This document shows positions 52,089 through 61,224 of a stretch of 64,000 nucleotides of DNA, piece after piece. This DNA comes from Chthonomonas calidirosea (GTDB lineage: Bacteria; Armatimonadota; Chthonomonadetes; Chthonomonadales; CAJBBX01): NCBI GenBank assembly GCA_020722705.1, contig DYKI01000008.1, forward strand, positions 8,425 to 72,424, written 5' to 3'. Below the pieces are notes generated by a model. The model was not told the origin of the DNA. It made no database searches and saw only the letters and a program-made list of their open reading frames with translations. Within the stretch, counting starts at the first letter, position 1, and each line of letters begins with the position of its first letter. A program made the translations under genes and the position numbers.

Positions 52089-54290
52089 ATGCGCCCAACA
52101 TTCCACGGCCAACGCGCCTTAGCCTCGGCCCTCTGCGCCGCTCTCGTCCTCCTCGCCTCCGCGTCTCTCGCTCAGATTCGCCTGCCGAAGGTATTCGGAA
52201 GCCACATGGTGCTCCAGAGGGAGCGTCCTATCGTCGTCTGGGGCTGGGCACGGCCCAACGAGACGGTGACAGTGCGTCTGGGCACGAACGAAAGCAGGAC
52301 AAAGGCGACCGCGTCAGGGACCTGGCGAGTCACGCTTCCGGCCATGGCAGCCGGCGGACCGCATACGCTCGCGGTGTCGGGATCGAGCGCCGTGCGGCTG
52401 GACGACATCCTCATCGGCGATGTCTGGCTGTGCTCGGGCCAGTCCAACATGGAACAGGGGATCGCAATCTGCGACAATGCCGAGCGCGAGATTGCCGCAG
52501 CCTCGCATCCGAACATCCGCCTGCTGATGGTTCCGAACCGGTTCACCCCGGTGCCGCAAGACGACATCGAAGCCGCCTGGAAGGTCTGCAGCCCTGCCGC
52601 CATCGCTGAAGGCGGCTGGGGCGGGTTCTCCGCTGCCGCCTATTACTTCGGGCGTGAGCTGCAGCAGCGTCTCAACGTGCCGATCGGGCTGGTGGATGCC
52701 AGTTGGGGCGGAACCGTCATTCAGACATGGACCCCACCGGAAGGTTACGCCCAGGTTCCGGCCCTGAAGGACGAGTACCGCCGCGTTCTGCTCGGCAGTC
52801 CGGCCAGCGACGAACACAGGGTCGGGATGGCGCGTTTCCTTGAGACGGTTGAACGGTGGATCGCGGCGACCGCCGAAGCGCTGAAAGAACGGAAGCCATC
52901 GGCCCCAATGCCGACCATGCCGGCGGAGCTGCTCCCGCCGTCCGACGTGCAGCATGCGACGGCGCTGTACAACGGCATGATCCATCCTCTGGCGCCCATC
53001 GGCCTCCGCGGAGCCATCTGGTATCAGGGCGAGTCCAATCGCAGCGAGGGCCGACTGTACACCGAGCGGATGAAGGCGCTGATCGGCGGATGGCGCAAGG
53101 TGTTCGACAACCCCGAACTCCCGTTCTACTATGTGCAGATCGCGCCATTCAACTACGGCGGCAACCCGTCGGTCACCCCCGAGTTCTGGGAGGCCCAGAC
53201 TGCGGCGGAGGCTATCCCCAATACCGGCATGGCCGTCATCAACGACATCGGCAACCTTGCCGACATCCATCCGAAGAACAAGCAGGACCTGGGCAAGCGG
53301 CTCGCGCTGCTGGCATTGGCGGGCACATACGGCCAGAAGGTCGTGGCCCGCGGCCCGACGTTCAAGTCCATGAAGATCGAGGGCGAGCGCATACGCGTCA
53401 CCTTCGACAATGTCGGCGGCGGATTGACGAGCAGGGACGGCAAGCCCCTCGACTGGTTCGAGATCATTGACGCCGACGAAGGCGGTTTCGTCAAGGCAAC
53501 CGCGGAGATAGACGGTCCATCGGTCCTGCTCTCGGCGCCCGGAGTGAAGAAGCCTGTCGCGGTGCGGTTCGCATGGCACATGCTCGCCGAGCCGAACCTG
53601 CGCAACCGAGAGGGACTGCAGGCCAACTCGTTTCGCGCGGGCGATGTACCCAAACGCGACCTCCTGACCCTCAACGTGCCCGAGGCGAAGGACTACCGGC
53701 TCGTGTACGATCTCGATCTCGGCAAGCTCGGCCCGCAGGTGCGCTACGACGTTGACCGGCACGCCGACATCCGGGGCCCCTTCGATCGGATCGCTTACAT
53801 GCTGGAGCTCACCCTCCCATCGGGCGAAACGCAATACGCCTACGTCTCGATGGACGCCTTCACGGCAGATGCCTCCAAGATCGGCCTTCCGGCGCTTTCG
53901 TCCGGCGCCGTGTTCCGGCAGAACGTGACGAATATGAACGTGATCTCCAATGTGGCAGGGGTCGTTCCCGGCATGGGGCTCAAGGGCGGCAACATCGAGT
54001 TCTGGCCTAACAACTACGGCCCGCCCAACTCGAACAGTGTGCCGAACGCCTCGGGCGAGAAGTGGGACTTCGGCGATGAGCCCGGCGAACCGAGGGACGG
54101 CTACGGCTGCATGCAGGTCCACAACCACGAGGCGCGCCAGACGATCTTCGCCATCAACAACTGGAAGGCAGCGGGCAGCGCCGATATCGGGATCGGCAAC
54201 CGGCCCACCGACAACCCGGATTGGACCTTCGCCGCAAATGCGGGCACCTACATCGCGAAACGACTGCGTGTCCTGGTCCGCATGAAGTGA
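52089..54290 (+). CDS. Secreted sialate O-acetylesterase
   Basis: A 733-residue exported esterase of the SGNH/SIAE family, which removes O-acetyl groups from sialic acid or other sugars. The signal peptide is ALASALCAALVLLASASLAQ. Catalytic motifs: nucleophile Ser in DVWLCSGQSNMEQGI, oxyanion-type Gly/Asn in GLVDASWGGTVIQTW and IWYQGESNRSEGRL, and the Asp-x-x-His in NLADIHPKNKQDLG. A beta-sandwich of about 170 residues at the C-terminus (VRYDVDRHADIRGPFDRIAY, TQYAYVSMDAFTADASKIGL, GEKWDFGDEPGEPRDGYGCM) is probably carbohydrate-binding. The start is ATG 52089. The GH4 gene follows after 58 bp and may be part of the same unit. Confidence 0.92.
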   Translation: MRPTFHGQRALASALCAALVLLASASLAQIRLPKVFGSHMVLQRERPIVVWGWARPNETVTVRLGTNESRTKATASGTWRVTLPAMAAGGPHTLAVSGSSAVRLDDILIGDVWLCSGQSNMEQGIAICDNAEREIAAASHPNIRLLMVPNRFTPVPQDDIEAAWKVCSPAAIAEGGWGGFSAAAYYFGRELQQRLNVPIGLVDASWGGTVIQTWTPPEGYAQVPALKDEYRRVLLGSPASDEHRVGMARFLETVERWIAATAEALKERKPSAPMPTMPAELLPPSDVQHATALYNGMIHPLAPIGLRGAIWYQGESNRSEGRLYTERMKALIGGWRKVFDNPELPFYYVQIAPFNYGGNPSVTPEFWEAQTAAEAIPNTGMAVINDIGNLADIHPKNKQDLGKRLALLALAGTYGQKVVARGPTFKSMKIEGERIRVTFDNVGGGLTSRDGKPLDWFEIIDADEGGFVKATAEIDGPSVLLSAPGVKKPVAVRFAWHMLAEPNLRNREGLQANSFRAGDVPKRDLLTLNVPEAKDYRLVYDLDLGKLGPQVRYDVDRHADIRGPFDRIAYMLELTLPSGETQYAYVSMDAFTADASKIGLPALSSGAVFRQNVTNMNVISNVAGVVPGMGLKGGNIEFWPNNYGPPNSNSVPNASGEKWDFGDEPGEPRDGYGCMQVHNHEARQTIFAINNWKAAGSADIGIGNRPTDNPDWTFAANAGTYIAKRLRVLVRMK

Positions 54291-54348
54291 CCGAGACGAC
54301 CCACTATAGCCGGGCGCGCCTTCGCACACGGGCGCAGGGGAGCAAGCC

Positions 54349-55650
54349 ATGCCGAAGACGGTGATCATCGGGGCCGGGAGCGGGTTCGGCGCACGCCTGA
54401 GCATTGACATCCTGGCCCATCCGGAACTGCGCGAGGGCGTCATCGGACTCGTTGACATTGACAGGGAGAGCCTCGACCTGTCGGCGGAGTACGTTCGCAA
54501 AGTCGTCTCGCTCCACGGGTGCAATGTCCGTGTCGAAGCCTCAACGGACAGGACCCAACTGCTGGAAGGCGCCGATTTCGTGGTGGTCGCTATAGCCGTC
54601 GGCGGACCCGCCTACAGCGGCGCGCCCTACTACCACGAGATCGCCATCCCGAAGCGCTACGGAGTGAGTCAGCAGATCGGCGACACGATCGGGCCCGGCG
54701 GCCTCTTCCGGGGTTGGCGGACGGCTCCGGAGATGTGCGCGATCCTCAGGGACATGGAGCGCCTGTGTCCCAACGCCCTGATGCTGAACTACACGAACCC
54801 CATGGCGATGCTCTGCTGGATCATGAACGTGGCTTCGCCGGTGCGGAAGGTGGGCCTCTGCCACAGCGTCCAGGGAACGTTCGGCCAGCTTGCGAGCTAC
54901 ATCGGCAAGCCTCCCGCGGAGATGACCCATTGGGTGGCCGGCATCAACCACATGTCGTGGTTCCTCGAGCTCACGTGGCGGGGCGCCGACGCCTATCCGC
55001 TCTTGCGCGAGGCCATGGCTAACCCGGACATCCATGCCAAGGACACCGTCCGGTTCGAGATCATGCGGCACTTCGACTGCTTCGTGACCGAGTCGACTCC
55101 GCACATGTCCGAGTACGTCCCTTACTTCCGGAAGAGGCCCGAACTGATCGAACGGTTCGGCCTCCGCCATCGGGATCCCGAACCTGAGGCCAGGAGATCG
55201 CAGCGTTGGGCTGAGGACTCGCCGATGCGGAAGCAGTTGGACGGACGCGAACCCATCAGCCTCGTCGGCTCTCACGAGTACGCCTCGTTCATCATCAAGT
55301 CCATGTGGACCGATGTGCCCGGGCGCATCAACGGGAATGTCGCCAACGACGGCTGCATCGCCAACTTGCCGCAGGGATGCTGCGTCGAGGTGCCGTGCCT
55401 CGTTGACCGAACCGGCATACGGCCCTGCACGGTGGGCGCTCTGCCCTCGCAGCTCGCCGCGCTCAACGTGTCGAACATCGTCTCCCAGGGCATGGCGGTC
55501 GAGGCCTTTCTGGAGCAGGATCGTCGCAAGGCGCTGCAGGCAATCCAACTTGATCCGTTGACGGCTGCGGTTTGCTCGCTCGACGAGATCGAGGCCATGT
55601 TCGGGGAGATGGCAACGGCCGAGGGCGATCTTATTCCCTGGCTTCGGTAA
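54349..55650 (+). CDS. GH4-family NAD- and Mn-dependent glycosidase
   Basis: A 433-residue cytoplasmic glycosidase of the alpha-galactosidase/alpha-glucosidase/6-phospho-glucosidase GH4 family. The NAD site is VIIGAGSGFGARLSIDIL, with GLVDIDRESLDLSAEYVR. The metal Cys and His are in LCHSVQGTFGQLASYIG and GINHMSWFLEL, and LNYTNPMAMLCW is the conserved strand. The reaction runs through oxidation at C3. Sequence cannot tell whether galactoside or glucoside is the substrate; the MelA-like GLCHSVQ motif favours alpha-galactosides. It sits beside the ArsR-type gene, which may control it. ATG 54349 has GGGAGC upstream. Confidence 0.9.
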   Translation: MPKTVIIGAGSGFGARLSIDILAHPELREGVIGLVDIDRESLDLSAEYVRKVVSLHGCNVRVEASTDRTQLLEGADFVVVAIAVGGPAYSGAPYYHEIAIPKRYGVSQQIGDTIGPGGLFRGWRTAPEMCAILRDMERLCPNALMLNYTNPMAMLCWIMNVASPVRKVGLCHSVQGTFGQLASYIGKPPAEMTHWVAGINHMSWFLELTWRGADAYPLLREAMANPDIHAKDTVRFEIMRHFDCFVTESTPHMSEYVPYFRKRPELIERFGLRHRDPEPEARRSQRWAEDSPMRKQLDGREPISLVGSHEYASFIIKSMWTDVPGRINGNVANDGCIANLPQGCCVEVPCLVDRTGIRPCTVGALPSQLAALNVSNIVSQGMAVEAFLEQDRRKALQAIQLDPLTAAVCSLDEIEAMFGEMATAEGDLIPWLR

Positions 55651-55665
55651 TGTCCCCGCCGGCGC

Positions 55666-55694
55666 TTGCATAACAATCCGGTTTCTGCTATATT
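55666..55694 (+). promoter_or_regulatory. Extended -10 promoter of the ArsR-type gene
   Basis: TTGCAT (55666-55671), a 17-bp spacer and TATATT (55689-55694), with TG one base before the -10 box. Downstream, TAGCC-GAGA-GGCTA (55697-55710) is a small palindrome between promoter and start, and a candidate operator for the regulator. Confidence 0.65.
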
Positions 55695-55715
55695 GATAGC
55701 CGAGAGGCTAATGTA

Positions 55716-56714
55716 ATGCAGACCGGAGTGCTGGAACTGCATCTGCAGGACGGCGGGGCGACCTTTCGAGCGCTCTCTTCGGAGACGCGCATCCGCATCA
55801 TCGAGCTGCTCGGGGCGGGCGATCTCAACATCAACGAGATCGGAGCCGCGCTCGGGCTCGCCCAACCGACGGTTACCAAGCACGTACAGGTGCTCGATCA
55901 GGTCGGCCTCGTGGTCTGCGAGTACATGCCCGGCGCCCAGGGCATGCAGAAGCGATGCCGCCTTGCCGCCGAGCGGCTGGTGGTGTCACTGGCCCCGTTG
56001 CGTGAGCCCGACGACTGCATCGAAGAGGTGTCCATGCCGGTCGGGCTATATACATACGCTATGCCGAAACCGACGTGCGGCCTGGTCAACGCCGAGCGCG
56101 TCATCGGCTTCCTCGACGAACCGCAATCGTTCTACGATCCCGAGCGCGCATCGGCTCGTCTTCTCTGGATGGCGGATGGCTTCGCCGAATACACGTTTCC
56201 CAACACCCTGCCTTCGTCCATGCGCGTGGTGCGGCTCGAGTTTGCCGCCGAGGTTTGCTCCGAGTGCCCCGACTACAAGCACGACTACCCGTCGGACATA
56301 ACGGTGTGGATCAACGGTGTTGAGATCGGCACGTGGACGTCGCCCGGAGATTTCGGCGGCAAGCGGGGACGCCTCAACCCGGCGTGGTGGTCCGACCACA
56401 TGACCCAGTATGGAATGATGAAGGTCTGGTCGGTGGACCAGGGGGGATCGTATGTTGATGGGCTCGCGGCGTCGGCCAAGACCATCGGCGATCTGAATCT
56501 GGAACCCCACGGGCCCATCACCGTTCGCATCGGCATCAAGTCCGACGCTCGGCATGTGGGCGGGTTCAATCTCTTCGGCCGGGGTTTCGGCAACTACGAT
56601 CAGGATCCCACCATCCGTCTGCACTATGTTCCCAGAAACAACGCACAGCGGCGCCAAGCAGCATTCGACCAACGCGGAGGAGAGGCGCAGCCAGACCAAG
56701 GAGGCAACTCATGA
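55716..56714 (+). CDS. ArsR-type winged-helix regulator with large C-terminal domain
   Basis: A 332-residue regulator. Residues 10-85 are an ArsR winged helix (GGATFRALSSETRIRIIELL, GDLNINEIGAALGLAQPTVT, KHVQVLDQVGLVVCEYMPG). The remaining 240 residues form a beta-rich domain (VGLYTYAMPKPTCGLVNAER, VIGFLDEPQSFYDPERASAR, CPDYKHDYPSDITVWINGVE, TVRIGIKSDARHVGGFNLFG). This is a known two-domain type found near carbohydrate genes, presumably binding a sugar; the ligand is unknown. A good promoter and a palindrome precede it, suggesting autoregulation. It overlaps the next gene by ATGA. The GH4 gene upstream is the closest potential target. Confidence 0.82.
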   Translation: MQTGVLELHLQDGGATFRALSSETRIRIIELLGAGDLNINEIGAALGLAQPTVTKHVQVLDQVGLVVCEYMPGAQGMQKRCRLAAERLVVSLAPLREPDDCIEEVSMPVGLYTYAMPKPTCGLVNAERVIGFLDEPQSFYDPERASARLLWMADGFAEYTFPNTLPSSMRVVRLEFAAEVCSECPDYKHDYPSDITVWINGVEIGTWTSPGDFGGKRGRLNPAWWSDHMTQYGMMKVWSVDQGGSYVDGLAASAKTIGDLNLEPHGPITVRIGIKSDARHVGGFNLFGRGFGNYDQDPTIRLHYVPRNNAQRRQAAFDQRGGEAQPDQGGNS

Positions 56715-57082
56715 AAGCGCTCGATCGCGGTCCCACCGTGCCGACCTGGGCGGTGGCCGCCCTCTTGATCGTCGGGCTTGCAGTGCTCGGTTTCGTCGGC
56801 TTCAAGGCGATGACCGGCGGCGGCCCCCGGGACCCCAAGACGTACCCCAAGCAAGCGTATGAGCCGCCGGGATACAGCAGCAGAGGCGGCGGCAGTCCCT
56901 ATGGCCAGCGCCCTGCGAGCGCCGGAGCGCCGACAAGCGGGGGTAACCCCTACAGCGGCGCATACGGAGGGCGTCCGGGCGGACCGGCGATGCAGGGAGG
57001 AATGCCGGGAGGCATGCCGCAGCGCCCCGACGTTGGGGTCCGTGGTTCAAGTGGAGGTATGCAGGGCGGGTACGGCCGATAG
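56711..57082 (+). CDS. Single-pass protein with Gly/Pro-rich tail
   Basis: A 123-residue protein. It has one membrane segment ([20 protein letters not shown]) after a short N-terminus and a long flexible tail of Gly, Pro, Ser, Tyr and Met ([40 protein letters not shown]). The start overlaps the regulator stop as ATGA, so the genes are coupled. The pseudopilin gene follows 70 bp later. Such proteins often accompany Armatimonadota pseudopilin genes, but no function is known. Confidence 0.6.
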   Translation: MKALDRGPTVPTWAVAALLIVGLAVLGFVGFKAMTGGGPRDPKTYPKQAYEPPGYSSRGGGSPYGQRPASAGAPTSGGNPYSGAYGGRPGGPAMQGGMPGGMPQRPDVGVRGSSGGMQGGYGR

Positions 57083-57152
57083 GGACGGACCCGCAAATCA
57101 CACCGAGGCGGGCGCCGATGCCCGCGAAATCAATCCAGCAAGGGAGGGTGAA

Positions 57153-57995
57153 GTGACACGCAAACAAGGCTTCACGCTGATTGAGCTGTTGGTGGTGATC
57201 GCGATCATAGCGATACTGGCTGCGATCCTGTTCCCCGTCTTCGCGCAAGCTCGGGAGAAAGCCCGGGCCATATCCTGCCTGTCCAACACTAAGCAGCTCG
57301 GAATGGCCATGCAGATGTTCGCTCAGGATTACGACGAGTATCTGCCGAAAGCCTGGTTCAACGATGAGCCGAGCTGGAACGGCTGCCCCAACGGCGGTCG
57401 CTATTGCTGGCCGTGGCGCGACCCCATGTGGGGCTGGGACTATGTGATCCAGGGCTACATCAAGAACAAGCAGATTTACCAGTGCCCGTCGGACTCGGAG
57501 AGCTGGGCACGGGGGCTCTGGAACGACACATGGGGCGGGCTCCCGGATGCCCCCGAAGCCGACAACATCCCGGGTTCCTACCGTCTCAACCTCAGCAACT
57601 ATCCCAACGGTCCATGGAATGCGCTGAAGCTCGCCGCCATTGACCGCGTCGCCGAGGCGATCCTCCTGGCCGAAAGCCGACCGGGCTGGAACGATGCGCA
57701 GTGGCATCAGGTCGCCACGTGGGAAGCGGACGAGGGGTACGTCTGCCGCGACTTTACCCACAACGTGGCTTTCGACCGTCACAGCAAGGTCGCAGACCGC
57801 AACGACGTGGCCATCAACGCCGCCGGAGGCTCCAACTACGTGTTCATGGACGGCCACGCCAAGTACATGACCTGGGGCGCAACGTGGGCACGCCTGGGCC
57901 CCGACGTCAACAAGGGAGGCCACATGGTCACACCCACCATGTGGAGGCTCGATTTCAGCGGCTGGGACGATCGCTGCAACTATCAGGCCCCGTAG
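57153..57995 (+). CDS. DUF1559-type pseudopilin with H-X9-DG tail
   Basis: A 280-residue prepilin-type protein. The N-terminus [20 protein letters not shown] has cleavage expected after Gly and Glu at +5. The following [20 protein letters not shown] and [20 protein letters not shown] are strongly characteristic of the large Armatimonadota pseudopilin family. The C-terminus holds the metal-ligand-like [20 protein letters not shown], then [10 protein letters not shown]. Such proteins occur in dozens of copies per genome and are thought to be surface or secretion-related. GTG 57153 follows GGGAGGG by seven bases. A 9-bp stem hairpin follows the stop. Confidence 0.92.
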   Translation: MTRKQGFTLIELLVVIAIIAILAAILFPVFAQAREKARAISCLSNTKQLGMAMQMFAQDYDEYLPKAWFNDEPSWNGCPNGGRYCWPWRDPMWGWDYVIQGYIKNKQIYQCPSDSESWARGLWNDTWGGLPDAPEADNIPGSYRLNLSNYPNGPWNALKLAAIDRVAEAILLAESRPGWNDAQWHQVATWEADEGYVCRDFTHNVAFDRHSKVADRNDVAINAAGGSNYVFMDGHAKYMTWGATWARLGPDVNKGGHMVTPTMWRLDFSGWDDRCNYQAP

Positions 57996-58008
57996 CTCCG
58001 GCCTGACG

Positions 58009-58038
58009 CTCGCCGGGGCTCGTATGGGTCCCGGCGAG
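58009..58038 (+). terminator. Hairpin after the pseudopilin gene
   Basis: CTCGCCGGG (58009-58017) and CCCGGCGAG (58030-58038) form a perfect 9-bp stem around a 12-base loop, 13 bp after the stop. There is no T-run; it may stop transcription partly or be a repeat relic. Confidence 0.5.
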
Positions 58039-58057
58039 GCGGTTGGCATGGCGGCAT

Positions 58058-58084
58058 GGGACGGATGGGACCAATGGGACGGAT
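58058..58084. repeat. 9-bp-period repeat at the start of the GH43 gene (locus A7)
   Basis: Three units, GGGACGGAT, GGGACCAAT, GGGACGGAT. Because each unit ends in AT before G, every unit boundary creates an ATG, giving four in-frame candidate starts (58056, 58065, 58074, 58083). Confidence 0.75.
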
Positions 58085-59063
58085 GATGCTCGGTGCGGTG
58101 GCCAGCTTCCTTGGTGTGGGGGCTCTGCTTGCCGCGCCGGCGCATGATCAGCCCCGATCGGCCACCTACACTAACCCCGTGTGGGGAGCCGACTTCCCCG
58201 ACCCGCATATCATTCGCTGGAAGGGCAAGTACTACGCCTACGCGACTCACTCGGGGCCGGGCGGCTTCCAGGTTATGGAGTCCCGCGATCTCGTGAGCTG
58301 GACCCACAAGGGCGGATGCTTCGAGCCCCCGTGGTCCAAAGAGCATCTCTGGGCACCTGAAGTGGCCATCCACCGCGGCAAGCTGTACCTGACCTACTCG
58401 GCCTTGAACCCGCAAACGCGCAAGCACGACATCGGCATTGCGGTAAGCGCCAATCCGCTGGGGCCGTTCCACCACAAGGCCATACTCGTTCGTGCAGACG
58501 CCAACCGCGTCGGCGTCATTGACACGACGGTCTTCTTCGATCGGGACCGCAAACCGTATCTGCTCTACTCCGAAGAGGATCCGCGCCGCATCGTCATCCG
58601 CAGCATGGCTGACGATCTGTTGAGCGTGCGCGATGATCGGACCGTCCTTGTGCAGCCCGACCAGCCCCGCGAAAGGGGCGTCACCGAGGCTCCGACGCTG
58701 ATCTACCGCAACGGCGTGTACCATCTCTTCTTCTCCGTCGGCTGGTTCCAGTCCAACAAGGCCGATGCGTGCTATGCCGTTGCCCACGCGGCCTCGCGCC
58801 GCCTGCGCGGGCCCTACGTCAAGTCGCAGGCGCTGGTCCTTCAGACGGTGCCCGGCAAGGTCTATGGGCCGGGGCATCAGTGCATCATCACGACCCCCAG
58901 CGGCCAGACGTGGATCGCCTACCACGCATGGGACGACCGCAACGAGCCCCGATACGGCTCCAATCCGGTCGGACGAACGTTGCGCATAGACCGCTTGCTC
59001 TGGCGCGGCGACAGGCCCTATGTGAACGGTCCCAGCACGTCCCCTCAGCCCCGGCCCCGATGA
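58083..59063 (+). CDS. Exported GH43-family glycosidase
   Basis: A 326-residue five-bladed propeller enzyme that cleaves arabinose or xylose linkages. The signal peptide is GAVASFLGVGALLAAPAHD. Catalytic residues are visible: general base Asp in WGADFPDPHIIRW, pKa-modulating Asp in GVIDTTVFFDR and acid Glu in GVTEAPTLIYRNGVYH. The strand motifs (YYAYATHSGPGGFQVMESRD, LWAPEVAIHRGKLYLTYSAL) are standard. Translation may begin at 58056 instead of 58083, in which case the repeat would add MGRMGPMGR. The stop overlaps the next start as ATGA, so it is coupled to the sugar ABC genes. Confidence 0.88.
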   Translation: MMLGAVASFLGVGALLAAPAHDQPRSATYTNPVWGADFPDPHIIRWKGKYYAYATHSGPGGFQVMESRDLVSWTHKGGCFEPPWSKEHLWAPEVAIHRGKLYLTYSALNPQTRKHDIGIAVSANPLGPFHHKAILVRADANRVGVIDTTVFFDRDRKPYLLYSEEDPRRIVIRSMADDLLSVRDDRTVLVQPDQPRERGVTEAPTLIYRNGVYHLFFSVGWFQSNKADACYAVAHAASRRLRGPYVKSQALVLQTVPGKVYGPGHQCIITTPSGQTWIAYHAWDDRNEPRYGSNPVGRTLRIDRLLWRGDRPYVNGPSTSPQPRPR

Positions 59064-60343
59064 CGTTGCGCCTTTTCCGGCTCGGCTGGAGCCTCGCCCT
59101 CCCGGTCGCCGTGCTGGGGTTCTTGAGCGGCGGGTGTTTCCGCAAAGCGCCCGACACCATCGCCGAGCCCGGCGTGCTCAGGTTCTGGAACGGGTTCACC
59201 GGGCCCGACGGCGCAACGATGGAGCGCATGGTCAAGCGCTTCGAGAAGGACAGCGGCCTTCGGGTCAAGATGCAGATCATACCGTGGGCCACGTACTACG
59301 ACAAGCTCACGCTCTCGCTCGCCTATGGCGGAGCGCCCGATGTGTTCATCTGCCATGCCAACCGCCTGGCCGAGTTCGCGCGCTACAACGTGATGCGGCC
59401 CATTGACGACCTCATCGAAGGGGATGCCGCACTCGATCTGGACGACATGCTGCCCAACGTGCTCGCCGCCGCGCAGTATGAGGGCCGGCAGTTCGGCATT
59501 CCCCTCGATTGCCATCCGCAGGGCCTCTACTACAACGAGCGGCTGTTCAGAGAGGCCGGCATTGTGGACACGAACGGCAAGGCCAGGCCGCCCGCAACAC
59601 TCGAGGAGTTTCTTGAGGCAGCCCGGCGACTGACGAAGGACACCGACGGCGATGGCCGACCCGATCGCTGGGGCTTCGCCTTCACGTGGCTGAGGACCAA
59701 CTGGATCACGTTCATCAGCCAGTTCGGGGGATCCATCCTCAACGCCGATCTCACCCGGTCCGCCATCAACCAGCGGGCCAACGTCGAGGCCACACAGCTC
59801 ATGGCCGACATGATCACGCGCTGCCGAATCGCCCCCAAGCCCGAGGGTTTCGATTCGTGGATGGGATTCCGGCAGGGGCGCGTGGCCATGGCCATCGAAG
59901 GCATCTACATGCTGTCGAGCCTCGAAGAGCAGAAGGGACTCGAATATGGGGGAGCGCCCGTGCCGCGCTTCGGGCGTCGCATGGCGGCCTGGGGCGGATC
60001 CCATGTCATGTGCATGCCGAGGAAGCTGCCTGACGATCGGGTAAAGCTCGCATGGCGGTTCATGCGGTATCTCTCGGACCACAGCCTCGACTGGGCAGAG
60101 GGCGGCCAGATACCCATCCGAAAGTCGCTGCTCAAGCACCCGCGGTTTCTGGCCATGCGCGTGCAGCGTGCGTTCGCGCGCGAGCTGCCCTACGTGGTCT
60201 TCGAGCCGGCTTCCCACAAGTCCACCGAGATCATGCCCTTCTACGATGCGGCCATCGAGTCGTCGCTGCTGGGCCTGCAGACGCCCCAGGAGGCCCTCAA
60301 TGAGGCCCATCGGCGCATCGGGCAGGTGATGGCAAGGCCATGA
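59060..60343 (+). CDS. Sugar ABC transporter binding lipoprotein
   Basis: A 427-residue binding protein of the CUT1 class. The lipoprotein signal ends in VAVLGFLSGGC, with the Cys as the lipid anchor. The mature domain has the SBP_bac_1 pattern: GVLRFWNGFTGPDGATMERM, MQIIPWATYYDKLTLSLAYG, GAPDVFICHANRLAEFARYN, IPLDCHPQGLYYNERLFREA, and EEFLEAARRLTKDTDGDGRP. It binds oligosaccharides released by the GH43 enzyme, as inferred from the operon. Remarkably, its signal peptide (RLGWSLALPVAVLG) is encoded by a family-B dispersed repeat. ATGA overlaps join it to both neighbours. Confidence 0.92.
   Translation: MTLRLFRLGWSLALPVAVLGFLSGGCFRKAPDTIAEPGVLRFWNGFTGPDGATMERMVKRFEKDSGLRVKMQIIPWATYYDKLTLSLAYGGAPDVFICHANRLAEFARYNVMRPIDDLIEGDAALDLDDMLPNVLAAAQYEGRQFGIPLDCHPQGLYYNERLFREAGIVDTNGKARPPATLEEFLEAARRLTKDTDGDGRPDRWGFAFTWLRTNWITFISQFGGSILNADLTRSAINQRANVEATQLMADMITRCRIAPKPEGFDSWMGFRQGRVAMAIEGIYMLSSLEEQKGLEYGGAPVPRFGRRMAAWGGSHVMCMPRKLPDDRVKLAWRFMRYLSDHSLDWAEGGQIPIRKSLLKHPRFLAMRVQRAFARELPYVVFEPASHKSTEIMPFYDAAIESSLLGLQTPQEALNEAHRRIGQVMARP
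59079..59105. repeat. Family-B element forming a signal peptide
   Basis: Twenty-six of 27 bases match the inverted intergenic copy at 21982-22008 (core GCCTCGCCCTCCCGG, with one G-to-T change before it). It is read in frame as the residues RLGWSLALPV, the hydrophobic core of the lipoprotein signal. Confidence 0.8.
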
Positions 60344-61224
60344 TCCAGCGCACCGAGGAGCGGATGACCGCCTACGCGTTCATCGCGCCATACATCGTGC
60401 TGTTCATCGCATTTCTGGCGGTGCCGGTTGCGTACGGTCTCTACATCAGCCTGCACGACTGGCACGTTCTGGGTCAGAACCGGCCCTTCATCGGCTTCGC
60501 CAACTATGCAGCCCTGCTGAAGGACGATCTCTTCCACCGGGCTCTGCTCAACACGGCCTACTTCGCACTGCTGACGGTATTGCCGGGCAACGCCGTGTCG
60601 CTGCTGCTCGCGCTCGGTCTCAATGCGCGCGTGCGCGGCGAGACGCTGTTCAAGACGCTCTACTACCTTCCCGTGGTGCTTTCGGTCGCCGTGACGGCCA
60701 TCATCTGGCGCTGGCTCTACAGCACCGAGTTCGGCATCATCAACCATTACCTGTCGCTTCTCGGCGGTCCGCGCCCGGCGTGGCTCAACAGTCCGGCGCT
60801 GGCGATGCCGTCGCTGGCCGTGATGAGCATCTGGTGGGGAGCGGGCGGCAATATGCTGATCTACCTCGCCGGCTTGCGCGGCATCCCCGACGAGTACTAC
60901 GAGGCGGCGCGCATGGACGGTGCGGGAGTGTGGGCGCGGTTCCGGCATGTGACCATACCGCTGCTGAGGCCGACCCTGCTATTCTGCCTGGTCATGTCGC
61001 TGATCGGGTCGTCGCAGGTGTTCGGCCAGAGCTACATCCTGACCGGAGGAGGACCGCATTACAGTACGTTGACCGTCGTGCTGTACATGTATCAGACCGG
61101 CTTCAGCCTCTACCGGATGGGCTACGCGTGCGCCGTCGCCTATGTGCTCTTCGCGCTCGTGCTTGGCCTGACGTTCGTCCAGTATCGGCTGGTGGCCGGA
61201 CGGCGCGAGGATATGGCCGCATGA
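60340..61224 (+). CDS. Sugar ABC transporter permease (MalF/UgpA type)
   Basis: A 294-residue permease with six membrane segments. The N-terminal segment is YAFIAPYIVLFIAFLAVPVA, and the EAA loop that contacts the ATPase is EYYEAARMDGAGVWARFRHV followed by TIPLLRPTLLF. Other features are FKTLYYLPVVLSVAVTAIIW and YILTGGGPHYSTLTVVLYMY. It is coupled to the binding protein gene before it (ATGA) and to the second permease after it (ATGA). The shared ATPase of the MsiK type must be encoded elsewhere. Confidence 0.95.
   Translation: MIQRTEERMTAYAFIAPYIVLFIAFLAVPVAYGLYISLHDWHVLGQNRPFIGFANYAALLKDDLFHRALLNTAYFALLTVLPGNAVSLLLALGLNARVRGETLFKTLYYLPVVLSVAVTAIIWRWLYSTEFGIINHYLSLLGGPRPAWLNSPALAMPSLAVMSIWWGAGGNMLIYLAGLRGIPDEYYEAARMDGAGVWARFRHVTIPLLRPTLLFCLVMSLIGSSQVFGQSYILTGGGPHYSTLTVVLYMYQTGFSLYRMGYACAVAYVLFALVLGLTFVQYRLVAGRREDMAA

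Noticed and set aside
52314-54524. A 736-codon open frame on the minus strand.
   Set aside because: It is a codon-bias shadow of the sialate O-acetylesterase gene.
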